Below are positions 1-6,885 of a stretch of 13,248 nt of DNA, in pieces. The notes beneath the pieces were generated by a model that worked only from the letters and a program-made list of their open reading frames with translations, did no database searches and was not told the DNA's origin. The DNA comes from Burkholderiales bacterium (GTDB lineage Bacteria; Pseudomonadota; Gammaproteobacteria; Burkholderiales; SG8-39), in assembly GCA_005777205.1 (NCBI GenBank), contig SXNB01000013.1, forward strand, positions 1 through 13,248, in the 5' to 3' direction. Both the position numbers and the translations under genes were made by a program. Every line of letters starts with the position of its first letter. The stretch's first letter is position 1.

Positions 1-2
1 GG

Positions 3-95
3 CATTTCGGCGGCCGGATCGAAGCAGGCCAGATGAGCGGTGAATCGGAAGGGCAGGAGGTCCGTCCGCTGCGCTGGCGCGCCTCCCGGAACTGA
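3..95 (+). CDS. possible C-terminal tail of an upstream gene (partial)
   Basis: The frame beginning at base 3 is open from the window edge for 30 codons and ends in TGA at 93-95. The peptide is Gly-, Glu- and Arg-rich (it ends in RPLRWRASRN) and has no motif I recognise. The other two forward frames close earlier, at 34-36 and 41-43. It lies upstream of tadA in the same direction with 57 bp between them. It may be the end of a real gene, but 30 codons in high-GC DNA can stay open by chance, so confidence is low. Confidence 0.3.
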   Translation, partial: HFGGRIEAGQMSGESEGQEVRPLRWRASRN

Positions 96-97
96 GA

Positions 98-117
98 ATG
101 TAACGGATCGGTTACAT
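98..117. promoter_or_regulatory. 20-bp near-palindrome upstream of tadA
   Basis: The arms ATGTAAC (98-104) and GTTACAT (111-117) are perfect inverted copies around GGATCG, so 18 of 20 positions are symmetric. It sits 35 bp before the tadA start codon and just after the stop of the possible upstream ORF. The size and symmetry suit a dimeric repressor operator (TetR, GntR or MarR style). No T-tract follows, which argues against an intrinsic terminator, although a 7-bp stem with a 6-nt loop could still fold in RNA. I cannot name a regulator. Confidence 0.4.
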
Positions 118-152
118 ATTGGCCCGGATTCCGGCATGCGAGAATCGCACGC

Positions 153-569
153 ATGCAACCGAGTGATGAAACCTATATGCGCCGTGCACTTGAACTCGCT
201 GGCCGCGCGGCGGCAGAGGGAGAAGTGCCCGTGGGCGCGCTGGTCGTGATCGATGGCCGCGTGGCCGGCGAAGGCTGGAACCGCCCCATCGGTCGCCATG
301 ACCCGACCGCTCACGCGGAGATCGAAGCCCTGCGCGCAGCCGCCTTTAAATTGGGCAACTACCGCCTCACCGGCGCCACTCTGTACGTGACGCTCGAGCC
401 CTGCGACATGTGTCTGGGCGCCATGTTCCACGCGCGTGTGGCGAGGGTGGTCTACGGCGCCACCGACCCTAAGAAGCTGGTGCTAAAGACCCAGGTAAAA
501 ACGGAGGGCGGCGTGCTTGCCGCCGAATGCGGCGCGATCCTGAGCGCCTTCTTCGCGGTGCGGCGATGA
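153..569 (+). CDS. tadA: tRNA adenosine(34) deaminase TadA
   Basis: Converts A34 to inosine in the wobble position of tRNA-Arg(ACG) in the cytoplasm; the family is usually essential. The 138-residue protein has the zinc deaminase signature: HAE at residues 54-56 (zinc His and proton-shuttling Glu) and PCDMC at 83-87 (two zinc Cys). The surrounding text matches E. coli TadA closely (RHDPTAHAEI, NYRLTGATLYVTLEPC, the FF..RR end). The ATG at 153 gives an N terminus aligned with the family (ETYMRRALELA); there is no clear Shine-Dalgarno. Odd feature: after GATDPK (residues 102-107) the usual GAAGS...NH segment is missing and replaced by a short basic stretch (KLVLKTQVK) before TEGGVLAAEC. The protein is therefore about a dozen residues short in a loop near the substrate. 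The gene overlaps the next one by ATGA at 566-569. Confidence 0.93.
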   Translation: MQPSDETYMRRALELAGRAAAEGEVPVGALVVIDGRVAGEGWNRPIGRHDPTAHAEIEALRAAAFKLGNYRLTGATLYVTLEPCDMCLGAMFHARVARVVYGATDPKKLVLKTQVKTEGGVLAAECGAILSAFFAVRR

Positions 570-1027
570 CCATCGAAATCGACATCGGGCGCCAGGAATT
601 GCTGTTCGAGGGGCATCCGTACAGCATTTCCAGCTCGCGCAACGGCGTGGGCGAGAGGAACGGCAGCTTCTGCACCCCGCGCGGGCGCCACATCGTGCGC
701 GCGAAGATCGGGGCGGGGCAGCCTCTCAACGCGGTCTTCGTTCGCCGCCGGCCGACCGGCGAGGTCTGGACCCCGGCCCTGCACGCGGCTCACCCCGGGC
801 GCGACTGGATTCTCACCCGGATCCTCTGGCTGTCGGGTAGCGAGCCGGGATTCAACCGCCTGGGCGAAGTCGACACCATGCGCCGCTACATCTATATCCA
901 CGGCTGCCCTGAGCTGGCGGAGATGGGCCGGCCAGGCTCGATCGGCTGCATCCGGATGCGGGGGGAGGACATCCTGGAGCTGTTCGCTCGGGTACCACCC
1001 TATACGCCAGTCATAATTCATAAATGA
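566..1027 (+). CDS. YkuD-family L,D-transpeptidase without signal peptide
   Basis: Predicted to cross-link or modify peptidoglycan through a catalytic cysteine. The 153-residue protein is essentially one YkuD domain. It has HG at residues 112-113 and the catalytic SIGCIRM at 125-131, with Cys128 as nucleophile and Arg130 conserved. The common motif is S-H-G-C; here Ile replaces that His, which I believe also occurs in short proteobacterial members. The start is ATG 566, overlapping the tadA stop by four bases, which suggests translational coupling. A longer reading from 527 would lie inside tadA and is not needed. No hydrophobic N-terminal segment is visible (it begins MTIEIDIGRQ), so export is not explained by this sequence. 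The gene ends in TGA at 1025-1027. The family is clear; the substrate and location are unknown. Confidence 0.88.
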   Translation: MTIEIDIGRQELLFEGHPYSISSSRNGVGERNGSFCTPRGRHIVRAKIGAGQPLNAVFVRRRPTGEVWTPALHAAHPGRDWILTRILWLSGSEPGFNRLGEVDTMRRYIYIHGCPELAEMGRPGSIGCIRMRGEDILELFARVPPYTPVIIHK

Positions 1028-1336
1028 CGCGAGGAAAAGTCGATAAGTTACTGCATTTATACACTAAATTGTATAAAACAAATGTCTTAGTGCGACTTCC
1101 GACATACCCCCCGCTGGACAATGAACGGCGTGAGCCAGTTGGCTGTAAGGTTTGAACTGCAGTATGGAACGAGACGGCTGCGGCAGATACAAAAACAAGC
1201 CGTTCGAACCACAGTAGTTGTCATGAACGCGATGTAGAGTAGGAACAGGGTACTGAAGGCAGTCGGCAAGGTCGCGCTGGTGCTCCGACTCAAATTCGCC
1301 GCAGGCGGATGCTCGTTGCTGTCCGACTACTGAGCC
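1028..1336. other. gene-free, lower-GC stretch
   Basis: About 310 bp with no intact gene. It opens with an AT-rich hairpin (1056-1077) and is visibly poorer in G+C than its neighbours. One forward frame (1091-1333) reads protein-like from ATG 1121 (MNGVSQLAVR...) but is closed by TAG at 1235-1237 and TGA at 1331-1333. The reverse strand stays open across it in two frames without any family resemblance I can see. It may be a remnant of an inserted or decayed gene. I found no transposase, tRNA or convincing RNA structure. Confidence 0.5.
1056..1077. terminator. AT-rich inverted repeat after the L,D-transpeptidase gene
   Basis: TTTATACA (1056-1063) and TGTATAAA (1070-1077) form a perfect 8-bp stem around a 6-nt loop (CTAAAT), starting 28 bp after the preceding stop codon. 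The position suits transcript ending for the tadA operon, but the stem is almost all A-T and lacks a proper T-tract, so it would be weak. It also contains -10-like TATA sequences on both strands, so an operator or promoter role is an alternative. Confidence 0.35.
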
Positions 1337-1686
1337 ATGGATCGCGCGCCGCTTCACAATCCGCAAGGCCACGTGGTGGGGCAGTAGGGAACCCTCGAGT
1401 TGCCCGGCACCGGCGAGGAACTGACGCGGATCGCGCTCTATACGCCGTGGCGCAGCCTGGACGGCAAGATCGTGGGCTACAAGGAACAGACCCGCAGCGG
1501 GTCCGTGATCCGCGACCTTGATGGCAACGTTACCGGCGGACGCTGGAAGGACCTGCGCAGCCGCGCGACCAACCGCAATGAAGGCATCTCGGTCGTGTTT
1601 GCCACCCAGCCATCGCGGCAAGGTGCAGACGTCGAACCGATGGCGCCCGTCGCCGCCCTGGACTTTGTCCGGCTCGCCGGACGGCC

Positions 1687-1690
<4 letters not shown>
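1337..1690 (+). pseudogene. small hypothetical ORF interrupted by an in-frame TAG
   Basis: From ATG 1337 one frame reads 16 codons, meets TAG at 1385-1387, then stays open to TAG at 1688-1690 (118 codons in total). A TTG at 1400 is the only start after the internal stop and would give 96 residues. The text reads like protein on both sides of the stop, and a short motif recurs: PQGHVVG before it, and LDGKIVG and LDGNVTG after it. A charged stretch follows (RWKDLRSRATNRNEG). I do not recognise the family. There is no Shine-Dalgarno before either start. It converges on mtnA, and the single CTAG at 1687-1690 supplies the stop of both genes. It could be a decayed gene, a sequencing error, or a short real gene from 1400. 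Confidence 0.4.
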
Positions 1691-2646
<956 letters not shown>

Positions 2647-4617
2647 CTAGACCACGCGCTCGTTACCACCGTCCACCGGGACTTGCGCCGCGGTCGTCTT
2701 GGCGAACAGGGGACCACACATCTCGGCTGCGAGCTCGGCGACGTCGCGCGAGGACACTTCGGTCTTCAGCAGGTTGTTTTTCCGGTAATGCTCGACCGTC
2801 ATGCCATAGATCTTGGCGCGGGAGGCCAGCACTTCCTCGGTCCACAGCCCGGTGTCGAACACCTGGTTGGGGTGGATGGTGTTGATGCGGATGCCATCCT
2901 TGCCCCATTCGAGCGCCGCGACGCGCGCGAGTTGATTCATCGCCGCCTTCGAGGCGGAGTAGGCGCCGGCCCCGGGCCCGGGTGCCGGCACGTTCTTCGA
3001 ACCGATGACCACGATCCGCCCGCCGCGCGGCGCCAGCTTGAGCAGCGCGTGGCAGGCCTGCATGACAATCAGGTTCGCCTCGACGTTGACCGTCATGGCG
3101 CGCTTCCACATGTCCGCGCCGATCTCCTGCACGGGTTGGGACGCGGGGAAGATGCCGGCGTTCAGCATCAGCATGTCGGTGCCGCCGAAGCGCTTCACCG
3201 CCGCGTCCAGCGCCGCATGCACCGCCTTCGCGTCGGTGAGGTCGCAGGCGAGACCGAGAAAATCAGGTCGCTTCCAGATTTCCGTGATCGCCGGGTTCCA
3301 GTCCAGGCCGACTACCGCCGCGCCCCGGCGCAGCAGCGCCTCGGCGCAGGCCTTGCCGATCCCAGACGCGGCGCCGGTCACCACGGCCACCTCGCCAGCG
3401 AAGGCGGGCGGACTGCCGGCCTTCCTCAGTTTCGCCTGCTCCAGGTCCCAGTACTCGATGTCGAAGGTGTGGCGGTCCTCCAGCGCCTTCCAGCCGCCGA
3501 GCGCCTCGGCGCGCAGGATGACTTCGACGGTGTGCTCGTAGAGGTCCTCGACGATGCCCACGTCCCTGGCGGTGCGGCCGAACGCGGCCAGTCCCAGGTC
3601 CGGATCGAGCGCCATGCGCGGCGCCGCGTCGAGCATGGTCTTCTTCTCCTTCGCGGTCTTCGCATTGCGCTCGAAGTACTCGCGGTAGGCGGCGCCGAAA
3701 GCGCCCACGTCGCGTCCGAGCATCGGCACCGGCTTGGTGCGGATGACGTGATCGGGCGTGGCAGGGCCGCTCTGCGAGATGCGCGCCACGTCGGGATGGC
3801 GCGCGAAACCCAGGAAATTCGGCGCGTCGTTGCACCGGCACAGCAATGGAAACCCGGCGGCTTTCGAGGCGTCGCTGCGCAGCTTCGCCGCGTCCTCGCG
3901 CTTGAAGGGGGAGGGGGTGGAGGGTGGCAATGCGATGTTCCATGCCTTCTGCGCCGCGAGGTAACGCTCGGCCATGGACACCAGCTCGACCATCAGCTCA
4001 TAGGACTCCCGGGCATCCTCGGCGAAGGAGAATACGCCATGCGAGAGCAGGACCATGCCCACGGTGTTCTTCGTGCGCTGTTTTGGGAACTCGCGCGCGC
4101 AGTACGCGGCCAAGTCGAAGCCGGCCATGATGTAGGGGATTACCACCACCCTGTCGCCGTAGATGTCACGGATCCGCTTGTTGCCATCGGGCGCGTTTGA
4201 CACCGACAGCACCGCGTCGGCGTGGGTGTGGTCGACGTACTTGTGCGGCAGGCTGGCGTGCAGGATGGTCTCTACCGACGGTGCCGGGGCGCCGGCCCGC
4301 AGCGTATGGGTGGCCAGTTCGTTGACCATCTGCGGATCGGACAGGGCCGGCAGGGTCGCCAGGCGCCTCAGGTAGCCCAGCTGGACCGGCGTGAACCCGG
4401 CCGGCTCGATGGTCTCCAGGTCCCAGCCGCTACCCTTGACGTACAGGACCTCCTCCTCCTCGCCGAGGAGGTTCTTTTCGCGGATCTTGACCGACGTGTT
4501 GCCGCCCCCGTGCAGCACCAGGGACCTGTCCTGGCCCAGCAGGCGGGAGGTGTACACCCGCAGGCCCAGCGGCCCTTCGAATTTTGCCGCCTCGGCGTCC
4601 TGCCACAAGCTTTTCAT
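2647..4617 (-). CDS. bifunctional class II aldolase / short-chain dehydrogenase
   Basis: A 656-residue fusion of the type annotated as rhamnulose-1-phosphate aldolase/alcohol dehydrogenase (RhaD-like). The N-terminal class II aldolase domain (about 1-400) has GGGNTS (37-42), the zinc pair HTH (130-132) and a third His in LLSHG (His193). The C-terminal classical SDR domain (about 405-656) has TGAASGIG (414-421), NAG (486-488), Ser540, and the catalytic YxxxK (Tyr553, Lys557). Asp439 at the end of the second beta strand favours NAD(H) over NADP(H). Known relatives split a 1-phospho-ketose into DHAP plus an aldehyde, and the SDR domain then acts on the aldehyde. Because mtnA follows with no gap, I infer methylthioribulose-1-phosphate or 5-deoxyribulose-1-phosphate as substrate rather than rhamnulose-1-phosphate; no rhamnose genes are present. 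ATG at 4617, no Shine-Dalgarno, and a perfect TATAAT 8 nt upstream. Confidence 0.9.
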   Translation of the reverse strand: MKSLWQDAEAAKFEGPLGLRVYTSRLLGQDRSLVLHGGGNTSVKIREKNLLGEEEEVLYVKGSGWDLETIEPAGFTPVQLGYLRRLATLPALSDPQMVNELATHTLRAGAPAPSVETILHASLPHKYVDHTHADAVLSVSNAPDGNKRIRDIYGDRVVVIPYIMAGFDLAAYCAREFPKQRTKNTVGMVLLSHGVFSFAEDARESYELMVELVSMAERYLAAQKAWNIALPPSTPSPFKREDAAKLRSDASKAAGFPLLCRCNDAPNFLGFARHPDVARISQSGPATPDHVIRTKPVPMLGRDVGAFGAAYREYFERNAKTAKEKKTMLDAAPRMALDPDLGLAAFGRTARDVGIVEDLYEHTVEVILRAEALGGWKALEDRHTFDIEYWDLEQAKLRKAGSPPAFAGEVAVVTGAASGIGKACAEALLRRGAAVVGLDWNPAITEIWKRPDFLGLACDLTDAKAVHAALDAAVKRFGGTDMLMLNAGIFPASQPVQEIGADMWKRAMTVNVEANLIVMQACHALLKLAPRGGRIVVIGSKNVPAPGPGAGAYSASKAAMNQLARVAALEWGKDGIRINTIHPNQVFDTGLWTEEVLASRAKIYGMTVEHYRKNNLLKTEVSSRDVAELAAEMCGPLFAKTTAAQVPVDGGNERVV

Positions 4618-4641
4618 GGGCGCGGATTATACTTTCGGTTC
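4618..4641. promoter_or_regulatory. compact divergent promoter, overlapping -10 elements
   Basis: The whole intergenic space is 24 bp. On the minus strand TATAAT (4631-4626) lies 8 nt before the aldolase ATG. On the plus strand TATACT (4628-4633) lies 8 nt before the GNAT ATG. The two share TATA at 4628-4631. With normal spacing, transcription would begin within a few bases of each start codon. Neither gene has a Shine-Dalgarno, which fits leaderless or nearly leaderless mRNAs. I see no good -35 at 17 bp on either side; both would lie inside the opposite gene. Confidence 0.45.
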
Positions 4642-5082
4642 ATGTTCCGGATTGACCTGATCGAGTGGGACCAGGCGCAGCCGATCGCGGGCCCGATCCG
4701 GTTCGCCATCTTCGTGGACGAGCAGAACGTGCCGCCGGGCATCGAACTGGACGAGATTGACGCGAAGTGCTTGCACGCGATCGCCTACGATCCGGAGGGC
4801 AAGGCCATCGGTACCGGGCGCCTGCTGCCCGACGGCCGTATCGGCCGCATGGCGGTGGTGAAAAGTTGGCGCCGGCAGGGCGTGGGCGCCGACATCCTGG
4901 AGGCGCTGGTCGCCGAGGCGGCGCACCGCGGCCATGCGGAGGTGGTGCTCTCGGCGCAATTGCAGGCGGCGGAGTTCTATTGCAGCCACGGCTTCGTGGC
5001 CGAGGGCAAGGTGTACCAGGAGGCCGGCATCCTGCACCAGGCCATGCGTCGCGTGCTCGGGACGGTCAAGCCCGCAGCCTGA
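4642..5082 (+). CDS. GNAT-family N-acetyltransferase
   Basis: A 146-residue single-domain acyltransferase using acetyl-CoA; its substrate is unknown. The N-terminal block RFAIFVDEQNVPPGIELDE (20-38), then GTGRLLPDGRIGRMAV (57-72), the acetyl-CoA pyrophosphate loop RRQGVGADIL (77-86) and LSAQLQAAEFYCSHGF (103-118) match the ElaA/YjcF-like branch of GNAT proteins. I chose ATG 4642 because homology begins there. The same frame runs open much further upstream, but only as antisense of the aldolase gene. It is divergent from the aldolase gene and converges on the NRDE gene, with the two 3' ends overlapping over 5066-5082. A link to the salvage genes across the shared promoter is possible but unproven. 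Confidence 0.85.
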   Translation: MFRIDLIEWDQAQPIAGPIRFAIFVDEQNVPPGIELDEIDAKCLHAIAYDPEGKAIGTGRLLPDGRIGRMAVVKSWRRQGVGADILEALVAEAAHRGHAEVVLSAQLQAAEFYCSHGFVAEGKVYQEAGILHQAMRRVLGTVKPAA

Positions 5083-5749
5083 ACTCGTAGCGGACCGTCT
5101 CCCCGGTGGCGCCCGCGGCATCGAATGCGCGCTCCGAGTAGGCAACGGCTCCGTCGTCCTCCGTCACCAGGACGGTCGAGCAGCGAGTCCCGTACCGCGG
5201 TGCCACGATCTGCGAGCCGGCGAGGAGGTTGAACAATGGCTCGACCGCGACCGCCGGCTCGAGCGCCTGCGAGAATCGAACCTTGGGCTCGTCCACTTCC
5301 GGCGTGTCAAGCAGGAAATTACCAAGCGCGTAGATGCCCGGTTTCAGCCGGCGCGAACCGCCGTCGCGGTTGGATAGCCACCAGAGTTCGCGCCCGTCGC
5401 AGGCGAGGAGATTGAATCCGCTGTAGGCGGCCCGCCTGCCGGACAAGCCGGCGACATAGTCCGCAGGAGAGAGGTTGCCGGAAAGGAAGCCCGTCACCAG
5501 CGCCCCGCGGGACTCGACGGCATTGACGTCGCGCCCGCCACGGTAGTTGGTCAATGCCGCGAACCGGCCATTGCGTGATACGCCCATCCAGGTGCCGCCG
5601 GCCTCGAGGTCCCGGCCGGCGAGAATCTCTGGCGCATCGCGCCAGAATTCCGCCCGGCCCGCGCTTCGCGCATGAAACTCGTCGCGATTCGCGGCGACCA
5701 CAAGCGGATGGCGCCGATGCGCGTGCCAAGCCAGCAGGATCAAGCACAT
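5066..5749 (-). CDS. NRDE (TANGO2-like) family protein
   Basis: A 227-residue protein with the family-naming NRDE at residues 21-24, preceded by HPLVVAA. It then has GGTWMGVSRNGRFAALTNYR (51-70), ALGNFLLDTP (141-150) and YGTRCSTVLV (186-195), all in family order. Cys2 directly follows the initiator Met, as in N-terminal-nucleophile-like members, but catalysis is not established for bacterial proteins. Eukaryotic TANGO2 is linked to lipid or haem handling, so a function should not be transferred here without testing. The length is slightly below the usual 250. The start ATG 5749 lies 10 bp inside the end of the DUF4936 gene, indicating one operon with ygfZ. The 3' end overlaps the convergent GNAT gene by 17 bp. 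Confidence 0.87.
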   Translation of the reverse strand: MCLILLAWHAHRRHPLVVAANRDEFHARSAGRAEFWRDAPEILAGRDLEAGGTWMGVSRNGRFAALTNYRGGRDVNAVESRGALVTGFLSGNLSPADYVAGLSGRRAAYSGFNLLACDGRELWWLSNRDGGSRRLKPGIYALGNFLLDTPEVDEPKVRFSQALEPAVAVEPLFNLLAGSQIVAPRYGTRCSTVLVTEDDGAVAYSERAFDAAGATGETVRYEFRLRA

Positions 5750-5997
5750 ATGAATCGTTCGGTCTTACGTTCGAGTCCGAGCGCGGCGGACTCCCGCGCC
5801 AATACGGCCTCAAAGGCGTGCTCGTTCGCCACGCCTTCGTAGACTTCCATGAACGTGGTCGCCTCGTCGCGGCGCCGCATCCAGCTGCCGCGCACGCCAG
5901 TCTCGCGCTCGATCGCGTCGAACAGTGTTCGGACGGCGTGCCGGACCGTCTCCACGCGCGCCGCATCCACGCGGTAGTACACGTAGTAGCTAGTCAC
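5740..5997 (-). CDS. DUF4936 family protein
   Basis: A small 85-residue protein whose start is set by context: a GTG at 5997-5995 overlaps the ygfZ TGA as GTGA. Reading from it gives MTSYYVYYRVD, which begins a compact alpha/beta fold like the antibiotic-monooxygenase/ferredoxin-like domains. Later landmarks are RGSWMRRRD (36-44), TTFMEVYEGV (47-56) and the C terminus ERFICA. Proteins of this length between ygfZ and an NRDE gene are annotated DUF4936 in Betaproteobacteria, from memory. No catalytic residues are known. A longer in-frame reading upstream exists only as a shadow of ygfZ. The overlaps with both neighbours imply coupled expression. Confidence 0.8.
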   Translation of the reverse strand: MTSYYVYYRVDAARVETVRHAVRTLFDAIERETGVRGSWMRRRDEATTFMEVYEGVANEHAFEAVLARESAALGLERKTERFICA

Positions 5998-6857
5998 CAG
6001 GCGTAGGGCAGGGGCAGAACCTCGAGCGCTTCCCCGCCTGCCGCGGCGCGGATTGGCGCCTTCGCCTCGATCGATGCGATCGTCAGCACCGCCAGCGCTT
6101 CGCCCGCCGCCGCGTTCATCACGGTTCCGGAGGCCTGGCCGGGCAAGTCGTCGGAGAACAGTTCCTGACCGGGGGTGAGTGGCACCGGCGAGCGCAGCCG
6201 GTACAGACGTCGCTTGACCGCACCGCGGTACTGCGCGCGCGCCACGATTTCCTGACCCGGATAGCAGCCCTTGCGGAAATCCACTCCCCCGATCAGCTCG
6301 AAGTTCGCCATCTGCGGCACCAGCTGGTCCTGCGTCGCCTGCGTGACCGTCGGTCGGCCGGAACGGATCTCCCCCAGCGTCCAATCCTGCTCGCCAGCAT
6401 CCGCGACCACATCAGCGCCGCCGAGCATGAGAAAGCGTTTGGCTCCGATGCGGACAGCAATCCTGCCGTTGCTCTGAGTTACCCCGAGATCGTCCTCCGG
6501 CGCACTCAAGCCGAGCGCTTCAAGTCCTGCCCCCGCGTCATCGCCCCATATGCCGTACTGCGGCCACGACTCGGTGACGTTTGACACCTTCACTTTCGCG
6601 CGGAGGATGAACATGGCGAGCCGCTTGGCGACTGGTGCAGCCAGATCGCGGGACAGCTGCAGCAGGAATCCGTCACCAGCCGGCACCAGCAGGAACGTCG
6701 CCAACAGGCGACCTTTGGCCGAGCACCAGCCGGCGCGGCGTGCGCGATCGGCCGCGAGCTGCTCCACGTCCACCGTGAGTTGCGCGTGGAGGAAGGCGCG
6801 CGCATCCGCGCCCTCTGCCCGCAGGAGTCCGAAACTGCCGAGTACGGTCGTGTGCAT
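5994..6857 (-). CDS. ygfZ: folate-binding protein YgfZ (tRNA-modifying / Fe-S repair)
   Basis: A tetrahydrofolate-dependent protein of the IBA57/GcvT-like family that supports assembly or repair of certain [4Fe-4S] enzymes such as MiaB. The hallmark KGCYPGQEIVAR lies at residues 196-207, with the functionally important Cys198. ELIGGVDFRK before it, RAQYRGAVKRRLYR after it and SAKGRLLATF (46-55) are also typical. Its 287 residues are within the normal family range, and no secretion signal is visible. ATG 6857 is first in a minus-strand operon ygfZ-DUF4936-NRDE. It faces mltG across 28 bp and has a TAAAAT -10-like element 12 nt before the ATG. Confidence 0.92.
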   Translation of the reverse strand: MHTTVLGSFGLLRAEGADARAFLHAQLTVDVEQLAADRARRAGWCSAKGRLLATFLLVPAGDGFLLQLSRDLAAPVAKRLAMFILRAKVKVSNVTESWPQYGIWGDDAGAGLEALGLSAPEDDLGVTQSNGRIAVRIGAKRFLMLGGADVVADAGEQDWTLGEIRSGRPTVTQATQDQLVPQMANFELIGGVDFRKGCYPGQEIVARAQYRGAVKRRLYRLRSPVPLTPGQELFSDDLPGQASGTVMNAAAGEALAVLTIASIEAKAPIRAAAGGEALEVLPLPYAW

Positions 6858-6885
6858 CGTAGAATGCGTATTTTAGTAGGTTCCG
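6858..6885. promoter_or_regulatory. short divergent promoter region between ygfZ and mltG
   Basis: This 28-bp gap holds TAAAAT on the minus strand (6875-6870), 12 nt before the ygfZ ATG. On the plus strand it holds TAGAAT (6860-6865), 20 nt before the mltG start, and a weak AGTAGG Shine-Dalgarno (6875-6880) 5 nt before the TTG start. Each hexamer is one base from the -10 consensus. No -35 with good spacing is visible, and both would fall inside the opposite gene. This is the second divergent pair in the window compressed in this way. Confidence 0.4.

Noticed and set aside
40..249. 69-codon frame at the left edge
   Set aside because: It overlaps tadA in another frame, has no recognisable motif and runs through the palindrome.
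1064..1621. 185-codon minus-strand frame across the gene-free stretch
   Set aside because: Part of it is antisense to the protein-like plus frame. It shows no recognisable domain or Shine-Dalgarno, and other overlapping frames are equally open. I kept the region as an orphan instead of calling a gene.
2683..4200. 505-codon open frame on the plus strand
   Set aside because: It lies entirely antisense to the aldolase/SDR gene, which has intact motifs in both domains. The plus reading is His/Arg/Gly-rich with no family resemblance, as expected of a high-GC shadow frame.
4222..4641. N-terminal extension of the GNAT gene
   Set aside because: The frame is open back to 4222, but this part is antisense to the aldolase gene. 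GNAT homology begins at ATG 4642, just after a -10-like element.
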